NCBI GenBank assembly: GCA_965240325.2 | Contig: OZ251246.1 | Location: 62,001 to 126,000 of the forward strand | Source of the DNA: Rebecca billardiae RCC1528 | Taxonomy: Eukaryota > Haptophyta | DNA: 64,000 nt | Reading direction: 5' to 3' | In this document: piece after piece, positions 47,418 through 57,011 of the stretch | Position numbering within the stretch: position 1 is the first letter of the stretch | Layout: every line of letters starts with the position of its first letter | Program-made: the position numbers and the translations under genes | Notes under the pieces: generated by a model | Database searches by the model: none | What the model was told of the DNA's origin: nothing | What the model saw: the letters and a program-made list of their open reading frames with translations, nothing else

Positions 47418-49202
47418 ATGGCGGCCGCGCGCGGCAAGGCCGTGCGCCGGCCGCCCTCGCGAGCGCTCCTCGCGCTCGCGCTGGGCGCGTGCGTGCTCGT
47501 CGGCTTGCGCTCGTGGGCGCACACGAGCGCCGCGCGCGCCGCTGCCGCCTCGCCCGCGCTCGTCCTCCTCCCGCCCGTCCCGCCCGTGCGCTCGGTGCAG
47601 ATCCGCGCCGAGCTGCCGCAGCTGTGGGCGGAGGAGCGCTTCGAGTCGGGCGTGGAGGTGGGCGTGCACCAGGGCGGCTGGAGCGGGTGGGTGCTCTCGC
47701 GCTGGGCCTCGTGCGCCTCGTACACGCTCGTCGACCCGTGGGCGCACCAGCAGCACTACGCCGACGGCGCGAACCACGAGCAGGCTCAGCAGGAGGCCAA
47801 CATGGCGCTCGCGCTCGCGCGCACTGCGCCGTACGGGCGCAAGGTGCGCGTGCTGCGCAACGCGTCGCTCGACGCGGCGGCGCAGTTCGCGGACGGCTCC
47901 GTCGACGTGGTGTACATCGACGCGCGGCACGACTACACCTCCGTCTCCGCCGACCTCCGCGCGTGGTGGCGCGTGGTGCGGCCTGGCGGGCTGCTGTGCG
48001 GCCACGACTACGTGGACGCGGCCGAGGAGCACGAGTGGCGCACGTGCACCGGGCTGTTCGGCAGCCACCCGCTGTTCGCGCCGGACTGCACGCCGTGTGG
48101 CGGCGGCGCGCCCGGCGGGCACGGCTGCGCCGCCGACTGGTCCGTGCAGCCCGACGGCTCGCGCGAGCGCCGCGCGCGCGCCGTCAAGTCGGCGGTGGAC
48201 GAGTTCGCGGCCGCGCGCTCCGTGCAGCCGCAGGTGACGTACAAGGACGAGGCGTCGTCCTTCTTCTGGGAGTCGTGGGTGCTGCGCAAGCCGCCGTCGC
48301 TCGCCGTGTCCGGGCACCTCGCCACCGCGCTCGGCGGCGCGGCCGACGCGCCGCGCCGCGCCGCCATGCCGCGCGCGCTGCCGCTGCCCACCTTCCGCTC
48401 GCGCGCCGAGCTGCTCACAGCCACGCTGCCGCGGCTGCGGCTGAGGCGCGGCCTCGAGCTGGGGCAGCCGCTGCTCGACGAGCTCGCGCTGCCCGGGCCG
48501 TGGGCGGGGTGCGAGTCGTACGTCGCCGTGCGCCAGCGCCCGGCCGGCGGCGCGGCCGGCGCAGCCGGCGCCGACGGCGGCGCGGCCGGCGCCGCCGACG
48601 GCGGCGGCGAGCGCGGGGGCGGCGGGGGCGGCTGGCGCGCGTGGCTCCGCGGCGCGGCGAGCGCAAGCGCGCCGGCGGGGCGCGCGCGCGCGCGCACGCG
48701 CGTGGTCGACGACCTGCGCCGCGCGCACGAGCGCGTGCCCAACGCGTCGCTCGACTTCGTCTGGCTCGGCCTCAGCGTCGGCTTCTCGCACGGCGCGCTC
48801 GGCGACGCGATGCGCGCGTGGTGGCCCAAGCTGGCGCGCGGCGGCGTGCTCGCAGGCCCCGCGTACGTGGAGGTGCGCGAGCTCGAGGAGCGCGCCAACT
48901 GCTCGGGGCTGGTCGAGAGCACGCTGCGCTGGCGCCGGCTGTGCACGCGCGTGTGCACCGCGCCGGTGCGCACGCCGCGCGACGCGCTCGAGCTCGCCGC
49001 GCGCGCCGACTCGGACGCGCGCCGCTGCCTGCCCGACCTGCGCACGCAGCCGGACGGCTCGCTCGAGCCCGCGCGCGGGCTGCGCTCGGCGGTCGACGCG
49101 TTCGCCCGGCAGCACAGCCGGCAGGTGCAGCTCGGGTACCGCGAGACGGGGCTGCCGGCGGCGCTGCCGCTCTTCTTCACCACGTGGGCGCTGCGTGCAT
49201 GA
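47418..49202 (+). CDS. Membrane-anchored protein with tandem methyltransferase domains
   Basis: 594 aa from ATG 47418 (CCACGATGG), preferred over ATG 47340. A basic N-terminus and SRALLALALGACVLVGLRSW form a type II signal anchor, suggesting a Golgi or plastid-membrane location. Domain 1 (about 60-310) has a class I SAM motif GVEVGVHQGGWSGWVLSRW and a Methyltransf_24-like VDVVYIDARHDYTSVSADLR ... WWRVVRPGGLLCGHDY. Domain 2 (about 330-594) repeats the layout (LDFVWLGLSVGFSHGALGD, AWWPKLARGGVLAGPAY, and WSVQPDGS matching LRTQPDGS) but its SAM loop is replaced by a Gly/Ala insert and the acidic residues are lost, so it is probably non-catalytic. Substrate unknown. Confidence 0.78.
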   Translation: MAAARGKAVRRPPSRALLALALGACVLVGLRSWAHTSAARAAAASPALVLLPPVPPVRSVQIRAELPQLWAEERFESGVEVGVHQGGWSGWVLSRWASCASYTLVDPWAHQQHYADGANHEQAQQEANMALALARTAPYGRKVRVLRNASLDAAAQFADGSVDVVYIDARHDYTSVSADLRAWWRVVRPGGLLCGHDYVDAAEEHEWRTCTGLFGSHPLFAPDCTPCGGGAPGGHGCAADWSVQPDGSRERRARAVKSAVDEFAAARSVQPQVTYKDEASSFFWESWVLRKPPSLAVSGHLATALGGAADAPRRAAMPRALPLPTFRSRAELLTATLPRLRLRRGLELGQPLLDELALPGPWAGCESYVAVRQRPAGGAAGAAGADGGAAGAADGGGERGGGGGGWRAWLRGAASASAPAGRARARTRVVDDLRRAHERVPNASLDFVWLGLSVGFSHGALGDAMRAWWPKLARGGVLAGPAYVEVRELEERANCSGLVESTLRWRRLCTRVCTAPVRTPRDALELAARADSDARRCLPDLRTQPDGSLEPARGLRSAVDAFARQHSRQVQLGYRETGLPAALPLFFTTWALRA

Positions 49203-49770
49203 TGGAGTCGGATCTCCTCGCGCTGCAGCTGCTCTGCGAGTGGCGCGGTCGCTGCACTGCCGAGCTGCTCGGCCAGCGGGTCGGGCGCAGCGGAGCGCTG
49301 CTTGCACAGGCGGAGCGCGGCGGTGGCCGTACTCCTCCAGCGCGGCCGCCCGCACAAGGCGGGGAGGTTCCAGCCGCGCAACCGCGATATTGGATTTGGC
49401 AGCCAGGCGCGCCGCGCCGGCATATAAGATGATGACTACCGCAGACTGGTGCCGACGAGACAGAGAGTGCGGAGTGCCTGATGTCGATGACTACAATAAC
49501 GTACGTCGTAGTAGTATAGCAGCAGAGTGAGGCAGTATAGTGAGGGCCCCGGCGGGGCTCCACGCTACGCGGCGCCCTGCCCTGCACGCCGCGGGCCATA
49601 ATTTTCAGCCCGCCGTCAGTGTAGTTGAAGCAGTAGTTGCTGAATAACCTACTGGCTGGCTGCGCGCTATCGGGCCGATCGGGCCGATCGGGGCCACCGC
49701 GTGACCCGGTGAGCGGAGACCCGGCCGCCGGCACTCTGACAGTCTCTGACTCGTCAGCCGCTACGGAGGC
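49203..49770. other. Intergenic region, convergent
   Basis: 568 bp between convergent stop codons. GC falls after 49430. GGGCCGATCGGGCCGATCGGG near 49672-49693 is a short tandem repeat. No gene or RNA recognised. Confidence 0.5.
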
Positions 49771-50465
49771 TCACTCAGCCGAGGTTGCACTCGGATCGCC
49801 GCCCGTCACCTCGAGCAGCTCGTCCTCGCGACCCGGGAGCGAGACGAGCTCGAGCTTGTACGTGAGCGGCGCGTTGGGCGGGATGGACGGCTGGCCGGGC
49901 GTGGCCTTCTTGCCCGACTTGCCAAAGCCCTGCTCGCCCGTCAGCTCGAGCTGCCAGATGTCGCCGACGTGCATGAGCTTGACGGCCTCCTCCACGCCCG
50001 GAACGAGGTTGCCGCTGCCAACGCCTGCGGGGCCACGGGCGCGCCGCGGCGCCAGCGCGCCCCGGGTGAGCATCGCGGCGCACGCGCTGCGCGGCGGGGG
50101 ACGCGGGCGGGGCGCGCACGGTGGTAGTAGTAGTCGTTCTTCTGGTAGAGGTCGTCGAAGACCTTGCCGTTGAAGGATGCCTGCCAGCGCAGCACGACCA
50201 GCTCGCCCACCACGGGCACCTGCCCTTTGCCCTGCTGGAGCACCTTGTAATTCAGGCTGGACGCGCCCGTCTCCGCCGAGCATGCCGAGAGCAGCGGCGA
50301 GAGCGCCGCCGCGCCGAGCACGGTGCCAAAGCCGCGCCGCGTGGTGCGTGCGGGGGCGCGCGCGCACGCCGGCGCTGCCACGCTCGGCGCTGCCGCCGGG
50401 CGGCCGGTGGCCAGGCCGCACGCCAGCGGGCACGCCGCGAGCAGCACGATGGACGTCGGCGTCAT
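49771..50465 (-). CDS. Plastid-lumen FKBP-type peptidyl-prolyl isomerase, two exons
   Basis: Exons 50465-50120 and 50024-49771 give 199 aa; intron GTGCGCG...CCGCAG joins DYYYH to RVGSGNLVPGVEEAV in phase. The N-terminus is bipartite: a hydrophobic leader (MTPTSIVLLAACPLACG), a transit-like stretch, then RTTRRGFGTVLGAAALSPLL with a twin-arginine motif and a CSA cleavage site, as in thylakoid-lumen FKBPs. The mature part has the FKBP fold: VPVVGELVVLRWQASFNGKV, LVPGVEEAVKLMHVGDIWQL, GFGKSGKKATPGQPSIPPNA and LTYKLELVSL. Active-site aromatics are mostly kept, with some changes. Likely a folding helper in the thylakoid lumen. Start codons of this and the DUF1350 gene lie 145 bp apart. Confidence 0.9.
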
Positions 50466-50610
50466 CCCGATGGAAGCGCGCGCCGATCTCGCTGCTGCTG
50501 ATTGCGGCCCTGCGGCGGTGGCGGCTGCCCACGGGCGGGGTCGCTCGCAGCGGCCAGGACTCGCACTGCCGCTCCGCTGGGCGCGGGCTCGTCTGCATCG
50601 AAGAATCAGG
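50466..50610. promoter_or_regulatory. Bidirectional promoter (lumen FKBP / DUF1350)
   Basis: 145 bp between ATG 50465 (minus) and ATG 50611 (plus). Both products look plastid-related, so shared light- or plastid-linked control would be reasonable. No TATA box. Confidence 0.5.
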
Positions 50611-51900
50611 ATGGCGAAGCTCCGCGTCGCGACGCTGCTGCTCGCCGCCGCCGCGGCGGCGTCGGCGCTGCAGTCGGCCGCGGGGGCGCGCGCGCACCCG
50701 GGCGCGCGCGGCGTGCGCGCACGCGCGCGGCCATGCACGCGCTCGCGGTCCTCGGCCTTCGCGAGCGCGTCCGGCGGCGCGCGCGCCGTGTGGGAGGAGG
50801 CGGCGGGCTGCCACGTCGTGCGGCCCGCGGGCACGCCTCGCGCGGTGGTGCACTTCTTGGGCGGCGTGTTCGCCTCGCCCTCGCCGCAGGTGCTCTACCG
50901 CGCCTTCCTCGAGCGCCTCGCCGCCCGCGGCTACCTCGTCGTCGCCACGCCGTACGCCTCCCGCTTCGACTACCTGCAGGTGGCGGACGAGGTGCTGAGC
51001 GCGTACGAGGCGGCGCTGCCCGCGGCGCTCGCGCCGTACGGCGAGGCGGGCGCGGGGCTGGCGCAGCTGGGCGTGGGGCACTCGCTCGGCGCGCTGATGC
51101 TCACGATCATCGGCTCGCTCTTCGCCGACAGCGCGCCGCCGTACGCGGGCGCGGCGCTCCTCGCGCACAACAACAAGCAGCTGAGCGACGCCGTGCCCGG
51201 CTTCGAGGCGCTCGTGGCGCCGGCGCTCGCGCCGTACGCGTCGCTCGCGGGGCTGCCGTCGTACAGGCCGTTCCTCGAGGCGGCGAGCTCCCTGCGCACG
51301 AGCACGCTCGCCCTCGCGCGCGACGCCGCCGCCGCCTCGCCCGGCGGGCGCGCGTGGGGCGGGCTGCTGGACGACGTGGCCGCGCTCGGCGCGCTCGCAG
51401 ACCAGCTGCCGCCCCTCTTCGAGGAGATCGCGCAGGGGGTGACGGAGTTCACGCCGGCGCCGGCGGAGCTGCGCGAGGCGCTCGTGGCGTCGTACGCGCT
51501 GCCGAGCACCCTCGTCCTCTCCTTCTCCGACGACTCGATCGACGAGTCGGACAAGGTGGCGGCGGCGCTCGAGGCGCGCGGCGCGGCCGCGCTCGAGCGG
51601 CTCAGCCTGCGCGGCACGCACGTCACGCCGCTCACGCCCGACCCGGCGGCGCTGCCGCTGCAGCTGGCGGAGGGCGCGGCGGTGCCGGCGGGGCTCTCGC
51701 CCACGCAGCTCGCCAAGCTGCTCGACGGCGTGCAGAGCGCCACGCTCGCCGACCTCGAGCGGCTCGTCGACGCGGTCGACGAGTGGGGCGGGCGCGCACT
51801 CGAGCGCCGCGCGGCGGCGGCCGCGGCCCCGCCTGACGCCGCGCCGACGCCCGCGGCGCCGAGCGCGGTGCCAACCGAGCCGCCGCCGGCCTCAGCCTAG
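50611..51900 (+). CDS. DUF1350 alpha/beta-hydrolase-like protein, plastid-targeted
   Basis: 429 aa from ATG 50611 (MAKLRVATLLLAAAAAASA), a signal peptide followed by an Arg/Ser-rich transit-like stretch. AVVHFLGGVFASPSPQVLYR and FLERLAARGYLVVATPY are hallmarks of DUF1350, found in cyanobacteria and plastid-bearing eukaryotes. GVGHSLGALMLTII (GHSLG, residues 156-160) is the nucleophile elbow of the alpha/beta-hydrolase fold. Later LVLSFSDDSIDESDKVAAAL and LSLRGTHVTPLTPD could hold the acid and histidine. Reaction unknown. The C-terminal 60 residues are Ala/Pro-rich. Single exon. Confidence 0.85.
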   Translation: MAKLRVATLLLAAAAAASALQSAAGARAHPGARGVRARARPCTRSRSSAFASASGGARAVWEEAAGCHVVRPAGTPRAVVHFLGGVFASPSPQVLYRAFLERLAARGYLVVATPYASRFDYLQVADEVLSAYEAALPAALAPYGEAGAGLAQLGVGHSLGALMLTIIGSLFADSAPPYAGAALLAHNNKQLSDAVPGFEALVAPALAPYASLAGLPSYRPFLEAASSLRTSTLALARDAAAASPGGRAWGGLLDDVAALGALADQLPPLFEEIAQGVTEFTPAPAELREALVASYALPSTLVLSFSDDSIDESDKVAAALEARGAAALERLSLRGTHVTPLTPDPAALPLQLAEGAAVPAGLSPTQLAKLLDGVQSATLADLERLVDAVDEWGGRALERRAAAAAAPPDAAPTPAAPSAVPTEPPPASA

Positions 51901-52473
51901 CCCGGTTCGCACGGCTGACTCCGACGACGTGCATTCAATGGATTGGTGATGCAACGGGCAGTCGGCGGCGGCAGCATGGCACTCTCATTGTCACATCTGG
52001 ATCGCCACCGGGGATCCGCCTATATTCCTAAGCCGCTCTGCCCGCCGCCGCCGGCTCCGGCGGCGCGGACTGAGGGTGCAACGGCACTATATATAGCTCC
52101 CCTCCGCCCTGGCAGAGGGTGCCGTGCAATCTGAATGATAACGGCTGATGCATGACGATGCTTCAGCTTGGCTGCAGACAGTGCGTGACTGTCGGCCGAG
52201 CTGTGTCGCGCGGCCGGGAGGCGCCCGGCGCTAACTAACATCACTCACATCAGTCCGTAATGCCATCCGTGAAGACCGGCGGCGGACGATGAGCAGCTTA
52301 TACGCGACTACATCAACTAGCGAGCGCAGCAGTATAGTGCTGATGCACGTATAAATATACTCAGACGACTCGGTGCGCGCGGCCTAGCGCATTCTGGCCG
52401 GCCGCCCCCCGGGCGGTGCAGCCGAGTGTCATGGCTGAACGGTAGCAGCTAGTACTACCGGGGCAGCAGTAAT
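51901..52473. other. Intergenic region, convergent
   Basis: 573 bp between convergent stop codons. AT-richer, with CACTATATATAGCTCC near 52084-52099 and ATAAATATACTC near 52350. No gene, RNA or repeat identified. Confidence 0.5.
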
Positions 52474-53161
52474 TTATTCCGCATCAGCGGGCGCCGCTGC
52501 GCGCTCGTCGTCAGCTGGGTCGTCGGAGAGGCCCGCGCCGTATAGCGTGGCGTTGGCGGCGGCGAGCGCCTCGCGCGCCTCGCCTTCGACCGCGCCGGTC
52601 ACCTTGGCCGGCCGCTCGAGCCCGTCCGACGCGTACCAGAGCGCGCACACGTGCGTGTCGCCCTCCGGCATCGGCATCGCCTCGCCCGACTTCTCGCGCA
52701 GCCTGGGCGCGGCGTGGCGCGGCGTGGCGACGGGCGTGAGGCGCACGCGTGCCCGCGTGCGCGGCGTCGCGCGCGGCGTGCGCGGCCGCGCCGCACCAGA
52801 CGGGCGGCCCCTGCGCGAGGAGGCGGCGCGTGGTCGCCGCGCAGTCCGAGTTCTTGAGCTGCTCGGTGTACTCGTCGAACTGCGTGTCGAGCAGGCGGCG
52901 GACGACGGCCTCGGAGAGCTTCGCCGGGCGCCACGTCCCCGACGGCGCGGACTGGTACTCCACGTAGTTCGTCTCGTCGATGTCGTCGAACGTGACCATG
53001 CACTCGAGCCCGTCCGGCGGCGGGCCGTGCGTCGCGCGCGCGTCCTCGGCTGCCGGGGCGCCGGGCGCGGGCTCTGCCATGGCGGCGGCGCTCGGCGCGT
53101 CAGCCGCGTCCTTCCCGGGCGAGAGGAGACTCGCCACGCCGCGCAGGCACGAGCTGAGCAT
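52474..53161 (-). CDS. Uncharacterised 197-aa protein, two exons
   Basis: Exons 53161-52797 and 52702-52474, intron GTGCGGTG...CGCCCAG, joined as PPVW-LREKSGEAMPMPEGD. Not recognised. The N-terminus (MLSSCLRGVASLLSPGKDA) is followed by a disordered Ala/Pro stretch, then a compact part: ECMVTFDDIDETNYVEYQSA, WRPAKLSEAVVRRLLDTQFD and YTEQLKNSDCAATTRRLLAQ. The C-terminal part reads THVCALWYASDGLERPAKVT then an Ala-rich helix and an acidic end. The well-ordered sequence and clean splice support a real gene; a second Met at about residue 29 could also be the start. Head to head with the NDK-MetRS gene, 273 bp between starts. Confidence 0.6.
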
Positions 53162-53434
53162 GCACACGCGGCCGCCCGCAGGAGCGGCGACCGCCGCGGC
53201 CTTCAACACCGGTGCACGCTTGGTCCCGCTTGCACGCGCGAGCTCGAGCGGGCGCCCGAGCACCCGCTGCGCACACAGTGCACCGGTGCAGCCTGAATGT
53301 CCGGACAAGGGCCGCCCTCCGGCTGGGCAGGCCGAGGCGTGTCCATCGCCTGCGGCGAGGGCGGCGCAATCTCGGACGAGGCTGACTGCGTGCCGCGAAG
53401 GCCGTCCGCCGCGCGTGGCTGCGGGGCGCGTGAG
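53162..53434. promoter_or_regulatory. Divergent region (unknown protein / NDK-MetRS)
   Basis: 273 bp between ATG 53161 (minus) and ATG 53435 (plus). An in-frame plus-strand ATG at 53297 would add 46 residues, possibly a targeting extension of the synthetase. TGCACCGGTGCA, a 12-bp palindrome, lies near 53278-53289, with a related CCGGTGCA near 53208. Confidence 0.45.
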
Positions 53435-56400
53435 ATGGCCGCGGAGGCGACCCTCGTGCTGCTCAAGCCCGACGCGTACGCGCGTGGGCTGCTCTCCGAG
53501 ATCACCCGCCGCTTCGAGGCCGCCTCGCTCCGCATCGCCGGCCTCAAGCTGCTCATCCCGTCGCGCAAGCTCGCGCGCGCGCACTACGCGCTCGGCTTGC
53601 TCGACGAGGCGGACGGCGCGGACGCGGAGGAGGAGGACGCGCGCGTGGAGCGCGAGCTCGACGAGCGCTCGACGTTCCTGAGCTCCGGCCCCGTCCTCGC
53701 GCTCGTGCTCGAGGGCGCGAGCGCCGTGTCCAAGGCGCTCGCGCTCGCGGGCGAGCGCGACCCGCGCGACGCGCCGCCCGGCACCGTGCGCGGCGACCTC
53801 GCGTCCGCGCCGTCGCGCAACCTGGTGGAGTGCTCGGCGGACGTGGCGACGGCGAAGCGCGAGATCGCGCTGTGGTTCAAGGCCGACGAGCTCGCCGCGC
53901 ACCCGCAGGAGGCCCCCGTCGGCGCGGCGGGCGCGGGCGGCGCCGTGACCGCCGCGGCGCGCGCGGTGCCGCCGGGCGCGCGGCTGCCGCGCAAGGGCGC
54001 GCGCAACGTGCTGGTGACGTCGGCGCTGCCGTACGTGAACAACGTGCCGCACCTGGGGAACATCATCGGCTGCGTCCTCTCCGCCGACGTGTACGCGCGC
54101 TACATGCGCCAGCGCGGCGCCAACGCGATCTACATCTGCGGCACGGACGAGTACGGCACCGCGACCGAGATCAAGGCGCTGGCCGAGGGCCTCACGCCGC
54201 AGCAGATCTGCGACAAGTACCACGCGATCCACAAGGCGGTGTACGAGTGGTTCGACATCCAGTTCGACCACTTCGGCCGCACCTCGCGCCCGTACCAGCG
54301 CGAGATCGCGCAGGCCATCTTCATGGACGTGCACGGCAACGGCTACCTCCTCGAGAAGTCGAACAAGCAGCTCTACTCGGCTGCGCTCGGCAAGTTCCTC
54401 GCCGACCGGTACGTGCAGGGCACGTGCCCGCACTGCGGGTACGACGACGCGCGCGGCGACCAGTGCGACGCGTGCGGCAAGCTGCTCAACCCGACCGAGC
54501 TCGTCAACCCGATCTGCGCCGCGTCGGGCACCAAGCCCGTCGAGCGCGAGACGTCGCACCTGTACCTCGACCTGCCGCGGCTCACGGACGCGCTCACGCG
54601 CTGGATCGAGCGCACGGCCGTCTCGGGCTTCTGGACGAACAACTCGGTGACGACGACGCAGTCGTGGCTCAAGACGGGGCTGCAGCCGCGGTGCATCACG
54701 CGCGACCTCAAGTGGGGCGTGCCCGTCCCGCTGCCCGGCTGGGAGGAGAAGGTCTTCTACGTGTGGTTCGACGCGCCGATCGGGTACATCTCGATCACCG
54801 CCGGGTACGCGGGCGAGGGCTGGCGGCAGTGGTGGCACCCCGCGCCCGAGATGGAGGTGGAGCTCGTGCAGTTCATGGGCAAGGACAACATCCCGTTCCA
54901 CACGGTCATCTTCCCCGCCACGCTCATCGCGACCGGCAAGCCGTGGCTCATGCTGCACCACATCTCCACCACCGAGTACCTCAACTACGAGGACGGCAAG
55001 TTCTCAAAGTCGCGCGGCACCGGCGTGTTCGGCGACGCGGCCAAGGACACGGGCATCCCCGTCGCCGTCTTCCGGTACTACCTGCTCGTCAACCGGCCCG
55101 AGGTCGCCGACTCGGTCTTCAAGTGGGACGACCTCGCCGCCAAGAACAACACCGAGCTGCTCGCCAACCTGGGCAACTTTGTGAACCGCGCCGCGACGTT
55201 CATCAAGTCCAAGTTCGACGGGCGCATCCCGCGGCCCTCGTTCGACGGCCCCACCGAGCGCAAGCTCAAGGCGGACGTGGACGAGGCGCTCGCGGCGTAC
55301 ATCAAGGCGCTCGAGGCCGTGTCGCTCAAGGAGGGCCTGCGAATCGCGATGAACATCTCGCGCCTCGGCAACGTGTACCTGCAGGAGGCCGAGCCGTGGA
55401 AGAAGATCAAGGCGGACAAGGACGCAGCGGGCGTGTGCTGCGCCGTCGCGGCCAACCTGTGCCGCTTGCTCGCCGTGATCTTCGAGCCGTACATGGGCTG
55501 TGCGCGCCGCGCCGCGCGCACGCACCGCCCGGCTCGCGCCGCCGCGCGCGCGCTCGTCTATACCAGGCGCGCCGTCGCACCCTAGCACGGCGCGCCTTGT
55601 TTTCGGAGCGCACACCGATGTCTGCATCAAGCTACACTGGAAGCGACAGACTCCACTCGCCACAGCGATACTTGCTTGCAACACGCAGCCGTCCACCGCG
55701 CCCCCGCCCCCTTCCCCCCCACAGCCGCCGCCTGCACGCACGCGTGTGGCATGCCTCACTCGCGCCGACCACCGCCCATGCGGCGCGCGCGTCGCTCACC
55801 CGCCGCCCGCAGCTGAGTTTGCTGCGCGCGTGTTTGGCATGTTTGGGCTCGAGCACAACGCGCGCACCAACTTCATCCCAGACACATTCGAGATCACGAT
55901 GCCCGAGGGCCACGCCATCGGCGAGCCCGTCCTCCTCTTCAAGACGATCACGGACGAGGAGGTCGCCGCCCTCCGGAAACGGTTTGGCGGCACGCAGGAG
56001 GATGCCGCGCCCCAGGACGTCGAGCCCGTCTTCGCCCCGGACCTGCGTGTCGGGCGGATCGTCAGCGCGGACGACCACCCGGAGTCGGCAGATAGGCTGT
56101 GGGTGCTCAAGGTCGACCTGGGCAGCGAGACACGCCAGATCGTCGCCGGCGTGCGCGAGTACTACAAGACACCGGCGGAGCTCATTGGTCGCGGTGTGGT
56201 TATTGTGTGCAACCTCAAGGCCGTCTCACTGCGCGGCGTCGAGTCGCAGGGCATGATGCTGGCCGCCACGCGCAAGGACGCCTTTGGCCTGCTCCGCGCG
56301 CCGGAATCTGCGACACCGGGCAGCAGGGTTAACGCCGGTGATCTGCGCAACCCGGGTGAGGAGGTACGTGCTCACCCCCGCGTGTGCGAGCACGCGCGCG

Positions 56401-56843
56401 TCGATCCCTGGCCTGTTCGTTCCATTCCAGTCTGTCTGTCTGTGTGCGCACCCCATGGTTCTGGCTCATTCGTCGATCCGTGGACGAGCCAGTGGTGTCT
56501 ACCGTGGTGCTATAGTGGCGCACATGCGCACCCCGGGTGGAGCGGGCTGCCGCCATGCCCGCCTCACCCTAACGCAGTGCGACATGCTTTCTGCGCCGCG
56601 CCTGGCGGCACTGCCCTTTCATTGGGGCGCGCTTCCTCATCTTTCGCCTCCTGCCCACGCGATTGCGACTGTGCACAGGCGGGCACTTGGAAATACCCCA
56701 CCCTCGACCTGAAGGAGTTTCAGAAGGTGCCCCTGACGATCGGCGCGGGGTCGGTGGCGTTCTTCAAGAAGGCGCACCAGCTGCATGTTGGCGGCGAACC
56801 CGTCCTCGGCGAGAACGTGCCCGAGGGCGCTAAGATTAAGTAA
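53435..56843 (+). CDS. MARS1: NDK-like / methionyl-tRNA synthetase / EMAPII fusion, three exons
   Basis: Exons 53435-55499, 55813-56363 and 56679-56843 give 926 aa; introns GTGCGCG...CCGCAG and GTACGTG...GCACAG. Residues 1-150 are NDK-like (TLVLLKPDAYARGLLSEITR, PPGTVRGDL, KREIALWF) but the catalytic NxxHGSD is NLVECSAD (129-136), with Glu where His should be. Residues about 185-700 are class I MetRS: HLGN (206-209) for HIGH, four zinc Cys (331, 334, 344, 347), WFDAPIGY, KFSKS (522-526) and WDDLAAKNNTELLANLGNF. The last part is an EMAPII/Arc1p tRNA-binding OB fold (FAPDLRVGRIVSADDHPESA, QIVAGVREYY, VCNLKAVSLRGVESQGMML). It charges initiator and elongator tRNA-Met in the cytosol. ATG 53297 could give a longer form. 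Confidence 0.93.
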
Positions 56844-57011
56844 GCCAGCCCCCCTGTCGCGGATCCGTCAGCCGAACGATCGCTGCTGCTGCCGCTGTTG
56901 ATCGCAGGGCGGCAAGCTAGAATAGTATCGCTCAGGCTCCATAAGCGATGAATTAGACGACGTGTCCGACTTGACAGCAGCGTCAATCACGTCAAGAGCA
57001 ATGAATAAATG

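Noticed and set aside
53435-53900. Functional nucleoside diphosphate kinase
   Set aside because: The phosphohistidine motif is absent (NLVECSAD), so only the fold is annotated, not the activity.
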